Of a stretch of 64,000 nt of DNA, positions 39,018 through 50,165 are shown piece by piece (position 1 is the first letter of the stretch; each line of letters begins with the position of its first letter). A program made the position numbers and the translations under genes. Source of the stretch: Anopheles merus (taxonomy: Eukaryota; Arthropoda; Insecta; Diptera; Culicidae); assembly GCF_017562075.2 (NCBI RefSeq), contig NC_054083.1, positions 46,780,942-46,844,941 of the forward strand. The letters are read 5' to 3'. The notes below the pieces were generated by a model. The model had not been told where the DNA came from, did not search any database, and saw nothing but the letters and a program-made list of their open reading frames with translations.

Positions 39018-39897
39018 TTCGCAATGCACAATCATCCTATCATGAGCTTGAACTGGATTTTAACGCTTCAACGGAAAATATTGTCCATCATTATCGGATT
39101 ATTAGTCCATACATATTCTTCCAGTGAAAAGGAATATCAAACCATGCTTTGCATGTTGATGCTTTATTCGATTGAAATAAGAAATGTCATTTATTACTTC
39201 TCTTTAAATCACCCGTACCTTCCACGCCTACTTTGAGCCTGGCTCTACGGCAACATCCAATGCATCTTCGCATTCTCGGTGCATTAGTTTGAGCTTTCGC
39301 TGGAATCACTGCAGCCTGCAGCTCCAAGCACCACTCTACACCGGTTGGTAACTGTTCAATAAAAACGATTATACCATTCCGAGCTAGCCATTGGCAGCCG
39401 GTGCTTCAGCTGACTCCAGTGTACGTGTGCGTGTGTTCGTATGTACACTAGCGGTAATGTGACTCCGGGATGCAGCTAGGACTGCTGGCAGCTCGTGCTA
39501 GCCCCACGAGCACGACACCGACAATGACCACTTGGTGCACCGGAACCACTGCAGCGTTGCGAGGGACGAGTAAACATGTGCCCCTGAGTGCCCTCCAGAA
39601 TCCGAGCAGTGAAGCACTGCAGATGTAAACTGGTCTTAGATGCGGCGAAACTCTAGCAGCATCTCCCACCTCCTGCCGCGTCATCCATGCGTCAAATAGC
39701 TAATCGGAACCCTGACGCACCGATGCGATTCATGCACACCACTTGCCATATGTCTCGCTCGTGCACATACCATCTCTCTCTCTCTATCTCTGTCTCTCTC
39801 TCTCTTGACTCAAATACGCGAACTTACAAGAGCACTTGGAATGCGGGGCACCCCGGGTAAAGGAGTCTGGGTCAGGTTGACTCGCACGCTCGCACAT

Positions 39898-40091
39898 TCA
39901 GTTAGTTGTGCGGGAAGGTGTATAATGCCACGGCTCGATGGGCACTGAATGGCACTATCGTGCAAATGGTACGCCGGCCGTACTACCACTACTACTTGAC
40001 GAGTGTATCGAAGAATGGCTTTAAGTGATCGATGAACAACGCGAGCGAAGGCCGGGGGAACACCTTACTTCCCCAGAAACACACCGTCCCG
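39898..40091 (+). promoter_or_regulatory. Possible transcription start and non-coding first exon
   Basis: TCAGTT at 39898-39903 is a good arthropod initiator. It lies just downstream of CT-rich repeats (39773-39804) that could bind GAGA-type factors. The stretch that follows ends at a strong donor, GAG|GTAAGTAAA, near 40092. On the opposite strand an open frame with a hydrophobic segment (39684-39448) points away, so this could be a bidirectional promoter. Speculative. Confidence 0.22.
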
Positions 40092-41019
40092 AGGTAAGTA
40101 AATGTTAAACTTTACAAGTGCAACTTTCCACTTTGCCACTGAAGTGTTGCAAGAATTCATTTCGAGTGCAGCAACGACTGTGGTGCTTTTTTTCACTATC
40201 CAGATTGTTCCAGTACAGTACGGCTAAGCGTACACACTCATTACCCTTTTTTATCGACGCACAAAGCCACACTCGTACGCATACGAACACGTGCTGAACA
40301 CAATTTGTTCCATTTGCCAGCAAACTTTGTACGCGAATAAATATCAATTTTCTCCAACCGTAACACACAAAAACCCTAACGTCCCGTATATCATGTGCTG
40401 GGAAGTTTTCATTGATTGGACCCCTTACCCCCACCCCCTTTTTCCATCATGTCAACGGGCATGATGTACAGCGTATCCGGTCCCGTAGCACCGGTTTTAC
40501 ATTTGCCAAGTATGTACACGGGAAAGTATAAACAAAGGAGGGTGAAATTGCTGTTGCGGTTTGTGCGGTTTCTGATGATGCCCAGAGATGATGCCTCTCG
40601 GTGGAATTTATGACATGAATGAAGATTTACCATACCCAGCAGCACTCCGTCGATCCATCGGCGCACCGGTTTGCAGAATGGTTTTGTTGTGGAATCTTTT
40701 GGCACCGAGCCCAACCGGTGGCAGCGTGCGGCGGGAACGTGCTCGCTGCGATGAGTTTATTTTGCGAAAGTTTATTTTTTTCTCAACCTCCCCCTCCCCC
40801 CCCCCCCTATCCCCCACAACTAAAACTTTTGCTCCCCAGTGTAGTGTGCGTGCGGTGTTTTGACGAAAATTGAATTCTTTGAAGAACGATGATGCACGTT
40901 GGATTTTCAATTAATTGTTAGCGATGGTTTAGCCCTCTCAGTGCTATTCTGGCTAATGACTTTACGGAAAACTGTATAAATGCTTCTACCGTACAGCGAA
41001 TTGTTCCTAGTGCTTGATG

Positions 41020-41036
41020 CGCCTAAATGCAGGCAA
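41020..41036 (-). promoter_or_regulatory. Su(Hw)-like motif, CCTGC variant
   Basis: Minus strand TTGCCTGCATTTAGGCG; an isolated left half (ATGCATACTTTA) directly abuts the MITE at 41079. Confidence 0.5.
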
Positions 41037-41078
41037 AAATTACGCCGAAAATTATCTAAATTTTAAATGCATACTTTA

Positions 41079-41323
41079 CAGGGTTTTCACAATTTATTGG
41101 TGGGTTCAAATAATGTTTTGTTTGGTTCCCATGTTTTTTTTGGTATGTTCCTACGATTTTTAGGCCGTTTCCTAGATTTTTTTGGTTCAATTGTATTGAT
41201 AACCAATCGGACGATACCAATAAATTTTGGGAACGAACTAAAAATCTATGCGATACGATGAATAAATCGTGAGACGAGCCCAAAACGTTATGGGAACTGA
41301 CCAATAAATAGTGGTCATCCTTG
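41079..41323. mobile_element. TA-flanked MITE, about 245 bp
   Basis: Left end CAGGGTTTTCACAATTTATTGGT-type and right end (complement) CAAGGATGACCACTATTTATTGGT-type, ending in the identical TTTATTGGT. TA is found on both sides (41077-41078 and 41324-41325). Subterminal GGTTCCCA and TGGGAAC blocks face each other, so the element can fold. It is non-coding and the family is unknown. Confidence 0.5.
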
Positions 41324-41496
41324 TAAAATGTTGATCTAAGCTAAATTTCTGCTAGCTATGGGGGCTTATACGACAAGTATCCAGCTGTTTCCAGAAATTT
41401 CAGCTTAATGAATAGAAAAAGAAAAGGCATACATCTCCATAACGTCTCTCAATACTCGGTCTGATTATTCAAATCAACTATAAACGAATGTCTATT

Positions 41497-41513
41497 TTGC
41501 CTACATTTAGGCG
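41497..41513 (+). promoter_or_regulatory. Su(Hw)-like motif, CCTA variant
   Basis: TTGCCTACATTTAGGCG; last copy before the 13-kb motif-free interval holding the pseudoprotease cluster. Confidence 0.55.
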
Positions 41514-44282
41514 CTCGGGAAGTTGTAATAGATATTCGTAATGTTGTAGTCTTTGAATATTGTTGTCATATCATTGATGTAGCATGACGAACAGCATATT
41601 GTTACAGGTAGAAAATAAGTGTTCAGACACAGCCCTGTCGCTTTTTATCGTGCTTAACGAAACACCAACTTTCTTCGTTCAATCTCAGACGTTCGGCTCG
41701 ATCGAGTAGTTTATAAGTATTGGTAAATGTCGCGAATAAAATTCGCTTCCAATTTTGCGACACTACGAAAAACTGCTGGTAAATATTCAAGGTTTGACAG
41801 TTATACCGAAGCGTGGAAAACAAATTATCCGAAATAGTGAGATTAAACAATAAGTTCAATTTCTTGAAAATTTATATGAAAAATTATTAATAAATTTCAG
41901 CAGTGGTTGATTCATCGCAATTCATGTCATTGCATTTTTGCTCACCTGTGTGTCAATCAAAGTAATCATCAATCGAAATCATTTCGTTGGAATCCGCTGC
42001 TGACGAGCTTGAAATTGTTTCATAAAATGCACCAACAATAGCTTCATACAGCGACTACTTGCATACAGTATTAGCTCACTTAACTCGGCACCAGCGCGCT
42101 CCCAAACAAAAAGCCCACCCCCTGAGTGTACAATTTTGCCTCATAACTCATGCTCACCTTCGAATGTCGCTCCACGCATAACGGTCGTTTGATGTGCTGC
42201 TCATCAAATCGTGATAATGCGCGCATCGCCCATTCACCGGAAAGCATAAATTTAGAGTTAACGCTCGCATTATCGCTACCGGCCAGCGGCCGTCGAATAC
42301 TTACTGCATTCTGCGCTCATGATTTAGTTTAATTATGTCCCCCGGGATGGCACTGCTATCGTGAATGGGTGTGTGTGTGCGTTCCTGCACCGAAGCAACT
42401 TGTACGAGCAAAGCGAAATATGTTCGTCCCTTTCGCTAGGGCGGGCAGAATATAAAAAGCACACACACACAAACGGAGCGGTACGTTCACATCCGAAATC
42501 AGTCACCGAAACGAATGTCATTTCTCGGTGGACGAAATTAAACCGTCAAACCGGGAGAAAAGAGAATTCATCCCATCCGGTTCGGCATCCGCCCCGGTGC
42601 GCCCCGTGCGCCGTGTTTGTCGGGGCTCAATAATGAAACACATTTCGCTGCTTCATCAATATTTGAAAGAATGTCAAAATTAAATTGGATTTCCGTTTCC
42701 GAACGGGCCGACGCGTGGCTTCGCGTTTGTTTGTGTGTGTGTGTCTGTGTCAGCTCCGCCCGGTTTCCCCCGGAGGAGGGGGGGGGGGAGCGGGAAGAAA
42801 AAAAGGCTCGGCAGTGGGGCGGGCGAAAGTATCGCATTTTCTCAATTTGAACTGTGTGAGCTTACGAGTAAAAAGGGAGAGTGGGAAGGTAAGCGGAGTA
42901 TCAGCTGAAGGCAAAAGGTAATTCCCGACACTCCGAAGCTATCTGTTTCACTTTTCGTTTTGCTCCACCTCCACCGGTTTGCCCACCCCGGGCCTCCCAC
43001 CCAAAGGGCTGATGAGTCAAAGCGAGCGGGGGCGAACGGTCTGATTGTGCTGCCAGCGGCGCGGCAGCAGCAGCAGGATGCGCCGAATTACGGCACAAAC
43101 AGCCACGGCGCGCTGTTGATCTGTCGCCAAACAATCCCGCAGGCAGTGTCACTGACAGGAAGCCATGGTAGTGGTGGTGGTGGTGGCTGATGGTGACGGA
43201 AGTAGTAGTACCGCGCGCAAAGCGAAACGAACCTTGCCCGCTAGAGGCTGACGGATCGGTTTTCCACGGCACGGTGTACAGCACAGTTCCCAGCGAAAGG
43301 CCCAGGGAAAGATGACCTTCCAACCTTTCCGCAAACCGAAACGAACGAACGAAGGCTGAAGCGATACAGGCAGGCAGGCAGGTTGCAGATGGGCAGGGCT
43401 GGCAGCAACGCAACGGCAACATCGGAACGGGGATGCTGACGAATTGGTTTTGTTCGATGATATTTCGATTATCTCGCCGTTGCCCGGTATGCCTGGCCGC
43501 CTTCATCGGGGGCGCGGTAAGGGAGTTTTGTTTGGATCAAGTGTTTCGGCAGATAACGACAAATTAATCCGTGTTTGCAGCCGACCAATCCTTCCTCCCT
43601 GTGGCGATGGTGGGTGTGCGGTACAATGCTATCGATTTGCGGCACATAAAACGCGGTTTTCTTCTGCTGATGGCCGCAAGCACGACCAACCATTGATTGG
43701 TTCGCTTTAGCTACGGTGCACACTTAACAATTAACGGTGTGACCGATGATACTGTCGTTTCCGAGGATTTGAATTACTCAGCTAGAGATACCAGGACACT
43801 TCTCGTGGGTAGGCTAAACGAGCGGTAGTAAAATTATATCCAAATTATAAGCAATCGAACTCAAAATTTCAGTGCGATCGGGACGAAATGTTGAGGCTCT
43901 CATTAAAGCTAATCGTTCCTATTAAGTCCCGCAATTTTCTTATGCTAGTAACTGAAGGTGAATAACGAACGGCAACACAATCAATTGCAAAATCAAAGCA
44001 TTTTTCAACAATAACATCTTGTTATTGGAAATCAATTATTAATGCACAGCGTTACGATCAATATGGAAGCACCTCGTAGCCTCAGTTTCGTTACCTTTAC
44101 AGACTGGCTGCAAACGTTTCCACGCTAGACTATACCACCAAAGTGTTTGTTTATTAAATGGGCAAGAAAATCAATGTTCCACCCATTAAACAATGGCGTA
44201 ATTCAAATTAAAACAATGCACTATGCACTACAAATACACCCCAACGCAAGCGCAGTATTTCCACAGTTGTGAAAGAAAGAAC
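41514..44282. other. No supported gene; upstream of the pseudoprotease cluster
   Basis: Contains a GC-rich block at 42480-43700 with a CAGG repeat (43367-43384) and a G11 tract. The 201-codon minus-strand frame there has low-complexity Ala and His runs and no domain. Confidence 0.55.
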
Positions 44283-45042
44283 ATGAAGCTAGCCCCAGCA
44301 CTACTGTTCGTGATCACCGTCCATCACCTGGACCCCAGCGTCGAAGCAAAGCGCCTCCAGATAGGCGGTAAAGACACGGGCATTTGCCTGTACCCCTACA
44401 TGGCCGCCATCGAGTTTGCCCAAAAGCTCGTCGGCAATGGTGCGATCGTTGCACAGCGCTACATCCTTACCTCGGCCAGTGCCGTCGCCAAGCCGCACGA
44501 CTCCCTGTACAAGGTGCAGCTCGGTGCGGACGCCTTCAAGGGTCCGGGTGACCTGTACGAGGTCCATACCATCTACAAACATCCCCAGTACATCGGCTGG
44601 GACTACAACATTGCACTGGTGCATCTGAAAGAACGCATCCGCTACAGTGACTCGGTGCAGCCGGTCATTATTGCAGACACTTTCGTGAACAAACTGCAAG
44701 TGCTGCTGGTTTCGTACGGCACCAATGAGCACGAAGGGTACGATGCATCTGCGCGATGCCATCTACACCACGTCGACCGATGCTGAGTGTGTGGACTCCC
44801 TGACGAAGGGGCTATCGAAGGAAATCATTATTCAGGAGCACGGGTTCTGTGTGCGTAGCCCGCCCGGGGCTGAGCAGGGCCAGTGGGCCGACGATGCCGG
44901 TGCACCGATCGTGGCCGACGGGAAGCTGTACGGAGTGTTTGCGTTTTCTGAGCAGGAGGGTAAAACCAATGTCGGATCGATCGGTACGCGGGTTTCCGCA
45001 TTTTTGGAATGGATTTATGAGACAATGGAAGAAGATGCTTAG
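44283..45042 (+). pseudogene. Serine protease homologue (catalytically dead) with a one-base frameshift
   Basis: Single-exon gene of about 252 residues if the frame is mended. I chose the Met at 44283 because it begins a signal peptide (MKLAPALLFV...) at the same place as in the two paralogues; an upstream in-frame Met at 44223 has no such support. The mature start resembles an activation site (RLQIGG). The His57 position is Ser (TSASA, residues 63-67), Asp is kept in WDYNIAL (107), and the active Ser is Ala in DDAGAP. The frame is open from 44283 into the GGG at 44736-44738, and the rest of the domain continues one frame on to the stop at 45042. One base too many in that G-run explains the break, since the minus-strand paralogue reads NEDGTAHLRSA straight through. 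This could be a genuine null allele or pseudogene, or a sequencing error. Only two cysteines of the usual disulphide set remain, plus Cys35. Confidence 0.85.
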
Positions 45043-45092
45043 CATGCGGAAGATTATCTCTAAATCGTAGATATAAAATCAATTCAATTAGC

Positions 45093-45932
45093 CAGTGCTG
45101 CAAAATGTCACTGTCGATGTCATAACAAAATCTGACTGACACAAAATCCATGTCAGCGTCACGTACTCGATTGTGATAATCAGAGGTGATACTCAAAACG
45201 ATTGGTGTGACCAATACATGCTTCGTGACATTTTTGCAACCAGCGCTTTGTCAGTCACTATTTTATGACTTTTTTTTAGTATGATCAGTTTTGCAAAATG
45301 TCTGACTGACATAATCATGACAAATTCCGGCTGAAACAAAATCATGTCAGCGTCACGAGCTCTACTATGATGATCAGAGGCGAACCTCAAACAGTTGGTG
45401 CGACCATCACATACTTGGTGATATTGTGTGCTACCAACTCTTGGTCAGTCACTTGGTCGCGACATTTTCAGTCTGTGATCATCGCAATAGTCATCGGAGA
45501 TATGCGGTGTGTGCAAGTGGTTCCAAAAAGCATAATGAGCGCCAAGTATATTCCAAGAATGTCGTGATTATCACCGACAGAATATGTCATGACCAAGTGA
45601 GTAATCAAGAGTTGATTGCTTAAAAAAAATGTCACCAAGCATGTGATTGGACCACCCACTGTTTGAGTCTCGTCACTGCTGATCATCGCAGCTTTGTTTC
45701 AATCATGAGTGTTGGTCATTTGGCAGCACTGGCAGCACAGCCAGAAAAAAAAGACATAATTATGCTTGCGCCGGCATTAAGCTCAGCTTGTCAGTCAGTG
45801 CATTTCGCGTATGATTCAAGCACTGGCATGTCATGTTATTGAGTATCAGCAATGAGCAACAGGCTACCGCGGATATGTTCTCTGGTTCCGTTGGTGAAAA
45901 TCTCGTGATGATCATGACATTTTGCAGCGCTG
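45093..45932. mobile_element. hAT-type foldback element
   Basis: Terminal inverted repeats CAGTGCTGCAAAATGTCA (left) and CAGCGCTGCAAAATGTCA (right, complement) match at 17 of 18. The 8-bp flanks CAATTAGC (45085) and CAATCAGC (45933) match at 7 of 8, as expected of a hAT target duplication. Inside, a unit of about 200 bp (TCAGCGTCACG ... GATCAGAGG ... TTGGTG) occurs twice direct (about 45140 and 45330) and once inverted (about 45600-45720), with an extra inverted terminus GCAGCACTG near 45732. There is no transposase. It lies 50 bp after the frameshifted pseudoprotease gene. Confidence 0.68.
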
Positions 45933-46257
45933 CAATCAGCTGTAGATCAATTATTAAAATCCAAAGTTGATTGTTCAAATTTAAAGGGTACTACGTAAAG
46001 ATAAACTACGTAATGACATTTTTTTTACTGCTTCCAACCCAGCGTAAAACAATGTAAAACTGTTAAATAATCATTTTACACAGTTTTATACTTATCATTG
46101 AAAATAACTTTGATTAAGTTGAAAAATTCATTAATTTAGTAATAATAAAAACTGATACAATAAATAGATCTATTGCAAAAAGTTAACTACGAAAGTTAAA
46201 TGACAGATCAGAGCATAGCATTTCATTTATCTAATGTGAAGCTCTATTGTTAAAGCG

Positions 46258-46263
46258 TTTATT
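46258..46263 (-). terminator. Polyadenylation signal of the 46.4-47.1 kb homologue
   Basis: AATAAA on the minus strand about 95 nt beyond the stop codon. Confidence 0.55.
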
Positions 46264-46358
46264 AACAACTCAACTACAACAAACCATCATCAATTACACA
46301 TCATTCTACCTCCCACAAAGCCTCTAACACGATCACCATCTTCACCCGTTCCACCGGT

Positions 46359-47111
46359 TTATCGATTGCTAAACATGATCGATTGAATCCAGCCCGCAAA
46401 GCTGGTGAGCCGCGTCGCCACCGAGCCCTCGTTCGTACCGCCCTCGTTCTCAGCAAAGGCAAACACGGCGTACAGCTGACCGTCGGCCACGAGCGGTGCC
46501 CCTGCATCATTGAACCACTGGCCCTGCTGCGTGCCCGGCGGTGGAATCAGGCAGAATCCATGATGCTGCCAGATCACCTCCTTCGCCTGGTACTCTTGCA
46601 GCAGCCGCACACAGTCGTCGTTGTCCGAGATGAGCGTGTAGGTGGCGCTGCGCAGATGGGCCGTGCCGTCTTCGTTCTTACCGTACGACAGCATCGTAGC
46701 ATCGTTGACCGTCTCCGGCTCGGTCGTGGCGATCGCAATGGGCTGCACCGTGTCACCGAACACTATCTTACCGCTCACCTTTACCAGCGCCACGTTGTAG
46801 TCCCAACCGACAAACTCGGGATGGCGGAAGATGCGCTGCACCTGGTATTGCGCGGCCGGAGTGAAGAGGTCCTCCGAACCCGTCGCAATGCTGTACTCAC
46901 TGTCCGGCGTGTTAAAGACGGCACTGGCAGAGGTGAGCACCCAGCTCGGTGCAAGAATCGCCCCATTGCCGATGATGATCGTTCGCTGGAGCAGAATACC
47001 GACCACAAACGGGTACTGGACGATTGACACATCGGTCCCGCCGATTTGACGCCGCTGCCCCTTTGCTAAGGCGGCAAGGCACAGTAGAGTTGCAAAAAAG
47101 AGGGGTCGCAT
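46359..47111 (-). CDS. Secreted serine protease homologue (predicted pseudoprotease)
   Basis: Intact 250-residue single-exon gene. The Met at 47111 is preferred over the in-frame Met at 47150 because it opens a signal peptide (MRPLFFATLLCLAALAKG) that aligns with MRPITVLLG of the neighbouring paralogue. RRQIGG (20-25) mimics a zymogen activation site. The catalytic His is replaced by Ser (TSASA, Ser63), Asp104 is kept (WDYNVAL), and the catalytic Ser is Ala203 in NDAGAP. Only Cys167 and Cys187 remain in the mature chain, corresponding to the Cys168-Cys182 bridge of chymotrypsin; the bridge around His57 is gone. It should bind rather than cleave. In insects such homologues commonly act as cofactors or scaffolds of protease cascades, but this gene's role is unknown. 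It is convergent with the frameshifted copy and divergent from the 51.2 kb copy. Confidence 0.92.
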   Translation of the reverse strand: MRPLFFATLLCLAALAKGQRRQIGGTDVSIVQYPFVVGILLQRTIIIGNGAILAPSWVLTSASAVFNTPDSEYSIATGSEDLFTPAAQYQVQRIFRHPEFVGWDYNVALVKVSGKIVFGDTVQPIAIATTEPETVNDATMLSYGKNEDGTAHLRSATYTLISDNDDCVRLLQEYQAKEVIWQHHGFCLIPPPGTQQGQWFNDAGAPLVADGQLYAVFAFAENEGGTNEGSVATRLTSFAGWIQSIMFSNR

Positions 47112-47185
47112 ATTACCAACTCTTGCACGCGAACCGTAAGAAACACTCACATAGTCGTAGTGGGATCCACAGCGGGGCGTCTGGG

Positions 47186-47194
47186 CTTTTTATC
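47186..47194 (-). promoter_or_regulatory. Possible TATA-like element of the 46.4-47.1 kb homologue
   Basis: GATAAAAAG on the minus strand about 75 nt upstream of the preferred start codon. It would place transcription initiation near 47160. It is an imperfect TATA match, so this is suggestive only. Confidence 0.35.
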
Positions 47195-48653
47195 GCAATT
47201 TGGAACTCAATTTCAAACGGCGTCGCGCAAGCGAATTGCATTAGTTCCGCATTAACTCGTGCAATGAACCGTATGTGTTCCGTTCTCAACCATGACTCAA
47301 CTTTCGCAAACACGATTTGGGTGTGCGGGTGGTTCAAAAAAACACGTCACATTCCACCCATTCCACTGCAGAGAGGCACTTGCAAATGCAACTCTCGCCG
47401 TCCCTCGCGCAGCTCAGTAGTTCTACCACCGTAAAATGAAACACTTTCGCTACATCATCCCCAACCGCCTGCTAGCCGTCACTCGGTGGCACCAGATCTT
47501 AACAGCGGAAAGCTTTTCCCGGAGGAATTAAAATGCATGACTTTCGTATTAATGAAGCCCATTAATGAATAGCCCGTGTAGAACAATCGCTCCCCGGGCA
47601 GGGCTTCAAAAGCGCTCGGTCGTAATGTCAGCAAGCCGTCAGTGTGCTTGAATAATTACATCAAAGCAGGCTTACAGGCCGTGCGTCTTCGTACACATTT
47701 CCCTGTCAACCAGCGCTGTCTGATACTGTGCTAGGCTGTATTGTGCACCAAACCCCCGAGACGCCCGGCGAGTGAGTGAGTGGAAAGCAATTTACGTTTT
47801 CAAAGAACTTCCGGCCGGGGACCGACACACTGCTGCACTGCTCAAAAAAATTTCCCGGCCTTTCTTTTGCTACACCCGTACACACCGGATGCAAGGGAAA
47901 TTAGAGCACTTAGCCACAGTGGACCGTGCATCGAAGCGGACCTTTTCTTTTTTGTTCCTAACGGCAACGATACATGTACACATGTAGGGCGACCGATCGC
48001 ACACACGAGCAGGCCGAGTGACCTTTGCGCAGGTGGCGGTAAGCAGTAAGGCAGTAGTATTTAGCGCACGATGAAAAGATAACGCGATGGAGAATATTTA
48101 TTGCTTATTAAATGTCAACAGATTATCCGGGCTGGTCGTACAGGGGGGTTTGCATGGGTTTTGAACAATTCATGGGTTTTTTGCCCTTTCATGTCGTGTT
48201 CCTTTTTTTTTTTTCTTCTTGCTGGTATTGTCCTTCGGTAGGACACCAATGCCGATGGTGGTGTTTAGCACGAAGGAAACCCGTTCCAGAAGTAGGTGTA
48301 TTGTGAAGGTAGCAAAACGGTTAAGTTTATCGGAAAGGAGCGCATATCAAATTCAAATTTAAAATTAAGTGGGATCAGGTAGATATTGAACAAATTAGCA
48401 AAAAAAAAGGGTCGAGGGTTTTGGGTACATTTCCGATTGGAGGATTGTTTTGAATTCTTATATACACTACACTCTAAAACCACTGAATAACGCAAGTTAA
48501 AACTTGTAACAGATGAAGGAATTATACATTTATTTACATAGACTTGAATCATCTATTCAACTAGATGTTTAAATATTTCAACTAAAGTCACATGACTTAA
48601 GTACAAAGTAAAACCGATACTATAGGCACGTGTCTACTATTTTTTTGTTCGTT
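47195..48653. other. Spacer between divergent homologues, no gene seen
   Basis: Nothing recognised before the SINE/non-LTR nest. Confidence 0.6.
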
Positions 48654-48663
48654 GATCAAGCAG

Positions 48664-48774
48664 AGCCGGTCTCGTGGTACAGTCATCAACTCGTAGGACT
48701 TAACAACATGCCCGTCATGGGATCAAGCCCCGAATGGACCGTACCACCATTCGTAGGACTAACTACCCTGCTAT
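48664..48774 (+). mobile_element. SINE200 5' half, interrupted copy
   Basis: Head of a SINE200 copy whose tail lies at 49682-49788. The B box is mutated (GGATC instead of GGTTC) and the A box has lost its final G, so this is an old, probably silent copy. The left target duplication GATCAAG is at 48654-48660; the matching right copy is at 49789-49795, beyond the second half. Confidence 0.82.
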
Positions 48775-49681
48775 TATTATTTATTATTATTATTATTTAT
48801 ATATTTAATAATTTGTTGGCCTCTAGGGTTTAACAAACGTGTTCTTATAATCTAGGGAAACATATGGGATGAGGAGTCACGAAGACGGGCGCCGTTAATT
48901 GCAGAAAGAGCGCGCAAGAAAGGGTCATTCTGGCCATGACGAGTTTGGCGTGAAGGAATAAGGAGCGGGGGTCGGTCACGAAGACGACGTGAGGGGGCAT
49001 AGATAGGAATCGGGGAAAGGAGGGCGGGAACATCCAAGTCATTGGAAAGGAGGCAGGCAATGAAATATGACTGGATGTGATAGCTGCGCGTTCTCAATCA
49101 CTCTAGCTCGAGCAAACGGCATCGCATAAGATACGAAGGAATTCGATCCGATCGGTCAAGAAAACGAGCGACACGAGTGAATTTCCGCTGAATTCGTTCG
49201 AGATCCTATCGATCAGTGATAGGCCGGCCGGGCCACCAAACTACCGACGCATTCTCAAGTATCGGGCGGACCCAACAGCAGTACAGGGACTTTAAACACA
49301 TAGGATCAGTAATTGCAGAAGACATACGAATAATGAGACCGCGCATTTTATTGGCCTTATTGAGGGTGATTTAAATGTGCTCTTGGAACGAGAGTTTCTC
49401 GTCGATCCACACTCCAAGGTCTTTTGTGACAGTAACTCTGTTTAGTACAGTGTCACAAAGAACGTAATCATGCTCGATCTTATTGGACGAGCGGCCATAT
49501 TAAATCACACAACATTTACCCGGAGACAGAATAAGACCGTTAGAGTTACACCAAACATTAAAACAATCGATGTAATCCTGTAGATGCGCACAATCAGTTC
49601 ACGAAGACACTGGTAGGAAAATTTTGATGTCGTCAGCGTAAAGCAAACAACCATCAGGAGGAAGAACATTAACACAATCGT
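48775..49681 (-). mobile_element. 5'-truncated non-LTR retrotransposon nested in the SINE
   Basis: Read on the minus strand this is the 3' end of a non-LTR retrotransposon. It covers the end of the reverse-transcriptase region and a C-terminal region with blocks such as DLGVWIDEKLSFQEH, CLKSLYCCWVRPILE and RIQRKFTRVARF, which are typical of Jockey/CR1-like elements. It closes in an AT-rich tail of AAT repeats (48775-48820). In-frame stops and frameshifts show decay. It sits exactly between the two SINE halves with a short repeated TAT at the junction. The clade call is tentative. Confidence 0.75.
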
Positions 49682-49788
49682 TATGGGGGGGGGGGGGGGG
49701 GAGGGAATCAATAAGTCACCGAAAGCCAAGGCCACAAGTGGTACAGGCAGGCCTTGACCGACAACGGTTGTTAAGGCAAAAAGAAGAA
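49682..49788 (+). mobile_element. SINE200 3' half, interrupted copy
   Basis: Tail of the copy begun at 48664, with the AATCAATAAGTCA block, the GGTTGTTAAG segment and an AAGAAG end. The element's six-G tract has grown here to 17 G at 49685-49701. Confidence 0.82.
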
Positions 49789-49968
49789 GATCAAGTAGTG
49801 ATGGTATGGAGGGAAGTAACTGAAGCCTAAAAAATCCTAGAATTGATTGAAAAGACAGAGCAAATTGTCATTGTTGCTACCAAAGTTATCGATTCTTCAA
49901 CTTCTTACTCTTCCTATTGCAACATCATACTGAACTAACCTATGACTGCAGAGACTATTCAGCACTAC

Positions 49969-50153
49969 TACTTCTTCTTCTTCTTTGGCACAACAACCGT
50001 TGTCGGTCAAGGCCTGCCTTGTACCCACTTTAGTGAAGTGAGCTTCGGCTTTCAGTGACTTATTGTTACCATAGCAGGATAGTCTATCCTACGTATGGGG
50101 GCACGGTCTATTCGAGGCTTGAACCCATGACGGGCATGTTGTTAAGTCGTACG
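49969..50153 (-). mobile_element. SINE200, 5'-truncated
   Basis: Inverted copy lacking roughly the first 30 nt, including the A box; the B box (GGTTCAAGCC) is kept. It has a perfect 12-bp target duplication, ATTCAGCACTAC, at 49957-49968 and 50154-50165, so it was truncated on insertion rather than later. Confidence 0.86.
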
Positions 50154-50165
50154 ATTCAGCACTAC

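Larger units (their letters stand above)
31231..41019. other. No supported gene
   Basis: The 264-codon frame at 34680-35474 contains low-complexity Asp/Asn and Leu runs and no domain. Motif copies cluster at 33.9-34.2, 36.5-36.6, 37.6 and 39.0 kb. Confidence 0.5.

Noticed and set aside
42901..43506. 201-codon minus-strand open frame
   Set aside because: GC-rich block with Ala and His runs; absence of stops explained by composition.
46383..47027. 214-codon plus-strand open frame
   Set aside because: Antisense shadow of the minus-strand homologue.
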